From positions 1 through 50,476 of the forward strand of contig CAJAVE010000373.1 of NCBI GenBank assembly GCA_903945325.1: a DNA stretch of 50,476 bases, written 5' to 3'. This DNA is from an uncultured beta proteobacterium (GTDB lineage Bacteria > Pseudomonadota > Gammaproteobacteria > Burkholderiales > Burkholderiaceae_C). A program made the position numbers and the translations under genes. The notes below the pieces were generated by a model. That model was not told the DNA's origin, searched no databases, and saw only the letters and a program-made list of their open reading frames with translations. Below, piece after piece: positions 47,551 to 50,476 of this stretch. Position 1 is the first letter of the stretch, and every line of letters starts with the position of its first letter.

Positions 47551-48716
47551 GGCGTGGCCCCAAAGCGCCGCCAGGCAATGCGCTTGCGACCCGCCGTGTA
47601 GCTGACCCACAGGCTGCCGTCTGCCCAGGCCATCGCAGGGTAAGAAAACTCTGCCGGCGGCACGCCCTGCTCCAGCGCTGTCACACGGGCCCACTGCAGG
47701 CCATCGGTTGACCGGCTCAGGTCCAATGCGCTGCGCGAGTTCATCGACGGGTTGTGGACCAAAAGCATGCTGCTGTCACCCGCTGCGATGGCAGCCACCG
47801 CCGCATCCGGGTTGTCCAGCGCCAAGTCAGGTAAGTCGGCCCAGTGTTGGCCACCATCCAAGGTCTGCGCTACGCCTATCTTTCCGTTAGGACGCACATC
47901 GCGCATCAGGGCCAGCCACTGCTGCGGTGACTGCGCCACCACGCTGGGTTGCAGCTGATGGGTGCGCCGCGACATGCGCGTGAGCCCCAAAAAGGCGCCG
48001 TCGCGGTCAAAACGCAGTGCCACCGGGTACTTGATGCCCAGCTCAAAATACACCGGCAGCACCATGCCACCGTCTTCCAGCGGCAGCGGCGCATTGCGAA
48101 CCAGGTGGCTGGTGTTCCACAACCACGACAGTGGCAGCACGCGAACGGGTTCAAACGCCAGCTCGGCAAGGTGGCTGCCCGCGCTGCTTTGGCGCAAATG
48201 CAGCACGCGGGACGCCGCCCAACCGCCCCAGCCCGTGGCCACCACAAACAGGTGCATGCGACCACCGCTGTCCGTCCACGCCACCGGGTTGCCCAGGCGG
48301 CGCAACCCAAAACCCAATTGTCGGCCCATGGCAAAGCGGTCCACCACCAGGCGCGCGGCAGTCCACTGCTGGGTCGTGCGGTCGAATTGGGATGCGGCGA
48401 TCTGCACATTCGCTGCGCTCTCGCGGTCGCCCGCGAACCAGAACGCTGTCAGCACGGCCGCATGGTTGGCGGGCATGGCCAGCAGGGTGCTAGCGTGGGC
48501 AGCGGCCAACCCGTCAGGCATGGGAATCATGCCCCGGTCTTTTTCAACCAGTTCGGACGTGTTGTGCACCGCTGATGCAACAGGCACTTCCGCACGGGCA
48601 ACCGGCGGCATTGGAGCCCGCTGCGCGACATCCAACCCCATCACGGCACAGGCAGCCAGCACCGCGCCCAGCAAACGCCAAGGGACCGAAGGGGCAGTGG
48701 GTAACGACAGGGACAA
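47547..48716 (-). CDS. Sialidase-like BNR-repeat protein
   Basis: A 389-residue predicted exported protein with a six-bladed propeller of the sialidase (BNR) type. An amino-terminal hydrophobic stretch (about 12-28) may be a signal anchor. Asp-box motifs are visible as QTLDGGQHWADLP and SRSTDGLQWARV, and RQLGFGLRRLGNPV precedes the blades. Members act on sialic acid or other glycans, but many BNR proteins have other roles, and I cannot confirm the arginine triad. It starts the two-gene run with the membrane protein, facing a glycosylation cluster. Confidence 0.85.
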   Translation of the reverse strand: MSLSLPTAPSVPWRLLGAVLAACAVMGLDVAQRAPMPPVARAEVPVASAVHNTSELVEKDRGMIPMPDGLAAAHASTLLAMPANHAAVLTAFWFAGDRESAANVQIAASQFDRTTQQWTAARLVVDRFAMGRQLGFGLRRLGNPVAWTDSGGRMHLFVVATGWGGWAASRVLHLRQSSAGSHLAELAFEPVRVLPLSWLWNTSHLVRNAPLPLEDGGMVLPVYFELGIKYPVALRFDRDGAFLGLTRMSRRTHQLQPSVVAQSPQQWLALMRDVRPNGKIGVAQTLDGGQHWADLPDLALDNPDAAVAAIAAGDSSMLLVHNPSMNSRSALDLSRSTDGLQWARVTALEQGVPPAEFSYPAMAWADGSLWVSYTAGRKRIAWRRFGATP

Positions 48717-48833
48717 AACAAAGAAACCGTAGTTTGAAACACGGCTATCTTAGTGGCAGGGAACAGCTGTCACCCTGTATGAACAAGTGGGATTCAAAGT
48801 GATGTGAGTTTTCGGGTCGGCACGATGCAGGTT

Positions 48834-48989
48834 TATTGGGGTCGGATTCCAATATCCATGCGAAGCGACCGCGAGGGACGCCCGAAGAGCGGTGGATTTT
48901 GGCAAAACCCCAAGTCCAGGCAAAACCCCAAGTCCAGGCAAAACCCCAAGTCCAGGCAAAACCCCAAGTCCAGGACTCTGACCCCAATA
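48834..48989. mobile_element. MITE-like element with RAYT-type ends
   Basis: TATTGGGGTCGGATTCC at 48834-48850 and its inverted partner at 48973-48989 match at 15 of 17 positions. The GGGGTC(A/G)GATTCC core is that of the RAYT element's left end at 18919. There is no gene inside, so it would need a transposase in trans. Confidence 0.6.
48901..48972. repeat. Four perfect 18-bp tandem repeats
   Basis: Unit GGCAAAACCCCAAGTCCA, four identical copies end to end, between the inverted ends of the MITE-like element. No spacers, so it is not a CRISPR array. Perfect identity suggests recent expansion. Confidence 0.95.
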
Positions 48990-49177
48990 CGCCGGGGCAT
49001 ACCAGCAAAGCTCACGCAGGTATGTCAGCTAGGGTGATGGCAAAACTGAACGATGGCCTTCACTACTCACCGACTCCAGCGTGGCGTAAGGAGACCACCG
49101 CCAGTGCCCGCTTCAGGGAATGCCAGTTTCATGAATAACCATTCCTTGGGGCGAGAGCAAGCTCTGCGGTCCGAGAA

Positions 49178-50335
49178 CTACTTGTTCACCCAAAAGCCCA
49201 TGGTCGGGGCAAAACTGACGCCGCTAAAGTCCAGGAAGTTGTTTTCGCTCAGATAAGCAGCAAGCCCACCGCTGGCATCCAGACTAGGCGCGTATAAGTA
49301 CCAGCGCTGGGAGCTGTTCTGCCACGCCCACAGGGACGTTAGATTGATGGGTATCACTCCTGCTGGTGGCGTGGTGCCAATGGCCTTATTGAATGCACTG
49401 GCGGTTTGTGCCTCACCAGTCGCAATCAGACTCCAACCCGGTGTTAATGCCTTGCCCTGGTTGGGTGCAAAGACACTGGACAGTATCCACGCCGGTGCAG
49501 TCATCGGTACGCTCATGGCCACCTTGGCATTGACCCAGAAACCTTCCCCACCTGCGATGGACGTGAAGGTGTCATAGCCTCGGCTGGCTGCATAGGCGGC
49601 ACCACTGTCTGCTTGCCCCGGTGTGTAAAACGCCCAAGCTGGGTAGGTGATGTTGGGCGTGCTACCGGTCTTGACCCATTTCCACAGGCTGTAGATCTTG
49701 CCGGGGTCGCCAAAAAAATTGGGAACGCTCATGGCGGTGTTGCCACCGTTGCCCACCAAGTTCCAACCTGCTCCCAAAGTAAGACTGGGTTGCGCCGGGG
49801 TTGCGGTTTGCGCTTGTGTGCTTTGGCCCGAGCAGTTAGCTGCCGCATCACACGCCATTACTGAGTAGCTGTAGGCGGTGGATGCTTGCGGGCCGATGTC
49901 GGTGTAGCTGGTGACGTTGTCCAGCGTGGCTATCAAGGCAGTGCCACGGTAGATGTTGTAGCGCACGACTGCGGTGTTGTCGGTCGCCGCACTCCAAGTG
50001 AGATTGACTTGGCCGGGGCCAGCTGCCGCGGCGGTGATGTTCAGTGGAATGCTGGGCGCCGTGGTATCCGCTGGCGCACCGATTTGAATGGGTGGACAGA
50101 TGTTGAGGTTGGCGTCCACGCCAGAGACAACGGAACGAATCAGGCCTTTGGCGCTGGAGGCGCTGGCTCCGGCATAGGCCACGCAAAACAAGCCGTTGTC
50201 CTTGGTCTGGTCGAACTTGCTGGCGTCATACATGGAAAACATATTGTTGGCAGTGTTCAAAGTTCCTGTGTACAGCGGCACAGTTGGTGTGGTGCAGTCG
50301 GTTTGCTTCCAGCCACTACGGGTAAGGACTGCTGG
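49178..50335 (-). CDS. Fibronectin type III protein with duplicated GWxLV-LWxW-GFWVN domain, 5' truncated
   Basis: A secreted or surface protein fragment of about 386 codons. One FN3 domain (APSIPLNITAAAAGPGQVNL to the SVMACDAAANCSG region) is followed by two homologous domains that share GW-x-LV/LI, SLW-x-W, W-x-x-Y-x-P and GFWVN-x-K. The reading frame stays open past the first possible start (GTG at 50281), and upstream it runs without a stop into sequence that looks like the end of an insertion element at 50336. The gene therefore probably lost its amino end and signal peptide. I do not recognise the repeated domain as a named family. Function unknown. Confidence 0.7.
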   Translation of the reverse strand, partial: PAVLTRSGWKQTDCTTPTVPLYTGTLNTANNMFSMYDASKFDQTKDNGLFCVAYAGASASSAKGLIRSVVSGVDANLNICPPIQIGAPADTTAPSIPLNITAAAAGPGQVNLTWSAATDNTAVVRYNIYRGTALIATLDNVTSYTDIGPQASTAYSYSVMACDAAANCSGQSTQAQTATPAQPSLTLGAGWNLVGNGGNTAMSVPNFFGDPGKIYSLWKWVKTGSTPNITYPAWAFYTPGQADSGAAYAASRGYDTFTSIAGGEGFWVNAKVAMSVPMTAPAWILSSVFAPNQGKALTPGWSLIATGEAQTASAFNKAIGTTPPAGVIPINLTSLWAWQNSSQRWYLYAPSLDASGGLAAYLSENNFLDFSGVSFAPTMGFWVNK

Positions 50336-50476
50336 TGTCAGCGCCGATTGAATATTGACCCACCCTGCCGATCCAATATTGACCCAGGGCGGGTTGCTGG
50401 TTTTTGAATCAGCAACTGTGGATAAGTGTACTCAATGGCTGGTTTGCATCCGTCCTCCTTGTTTTTGATTACAAGC
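50336..50476. mobile_element. Probable IS21-family terminus, continuing beyond the window
   Basis: From TGTCAGCGCCGATTG (50336) inward, the 12-bp repeat AATATTGACCCA occurs at 50351 and 50375, 24 bp apart. Multiple short direct repeats next to a TGT end are usual for IS21-family termini. The transposase genes would lie to the right, outside the window. No complete gene is seen in the visible part. Confidence 0.45.

Larger units (their letters stand above)
48717..49177. other. Gene-free region with repeat element
   Basis: A 461-bp stretch upstream of the BNR gene and downstream of the FN3 gene. It holds the 156-bp inverted-repeat element at 48834-48989. No credible gene is seen: the frames that cross the tandem repeat only translate repeat units. 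The BNR gene's promoter should be here. Confidence 0.5.

Noticed and set aside
46835..47578. Alternative 247-codon frame over the membrane protein gene
   Set aside because: It is hydrophilic and Arg/Gly-rich, and lacks the coupling to the BNR gene's stop that supports the other frame.
48901..48972. CRISPR array
   Set aside because: The 18-bp units are directly adjacent, with no spacers, and there are no cas genes.
48745..49008. An open frame translating the tandem repeat as repeated WTWGFA units
   Set aside because: The coding pattern comes only from the 18-bp repeat, and other frames and the plus strand are equally open over it.
49154..49165. AGAGC-AA-GCTCT as a terminator for the FN3 gene
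   Set aside because: The stem is only 5 bp and no T-run follows on either strand.

Overview
The window is bacterial chromosome. Gene order, the short-form HisG, the pilMNOPQ-aroKB block and a family of dispersed repeats with the core TAGCTGCTTGCGCA all point to a betaproteobacterium of the order Burkholderiales, family Comamonadaceae, close to Rhodoferax or Polaromonas. That placement is inference from sequence character, not a database match. I see no rRNA, tRNA or CRISPR array.

Bases 1-13967 are read on the minus strand. The block starts upstream (high coordinates) with gltBD (glutamate synthase, 12501-18794), which ends at a clear terminator. Next comes the complete mlaFEDACB set (8432-12376) for retrograde phospholipid transport to the inner membrane. 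It is followed by a two-gene ABC-2 exporter, a BolA-like gene and the histidine genes hisG, hisD, hisC, hisB and hisH. The his run is interrupted between hisD and hisC by a chemoreceptor gene and a small secreted-protein gene.

Bases 18919-19783 hold a RAYT (REP-associated tyrosine transposase) element with inverted ends. Its right end has become the last codons of the neighbouring methyltransferase gene. Then comes a translationally coupled trio (unknown protein, DUF1415, methyltransferase), and the block dgt, aroB, aroK. Between aroK and pilQ sits a 4.3 kb gene for a 1440-residue lipoprotein built of Ig-like repeats. It lies inside the pilMNOPQ-aroKB transcription unit and has a G8 tract just after the lipid-attachment cysteine. 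Divergent from pilM is the PBP1A gene (mrcA), the usual partner of this locus.

Bases 37076-41758 hold housekeeping genes: cyaY, a 54-residue LptM-like lipoprotein, msrQ and msrP (periplasmic methionine sulfoxide repair), a cytochrome c4 gene with its terminator, engB and a lipid A acyltransferase gene. Then metK starts a plus-strand run that continues with envelope glycosylation genes: a GT9 glycosyltransferase, a GtrA protein and a GT39 membrane glycosyltransferase. The GT39 gene carries a 96-bp palindromic element inserted in frame. Convergent to it are a membrane protein gene and a sialidase-like BNR protein gene.

The right end (48717-50476) is accessory DNA. It has a 156-bp MITE-like element with four perfect 18-bp tandem repeats and ends matching those of the RAYT element. 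A fibronectin type III protein gene follows, cut at its 5' end by what looks like the terminus of an IS21-family insertion sequence that leaves the window.
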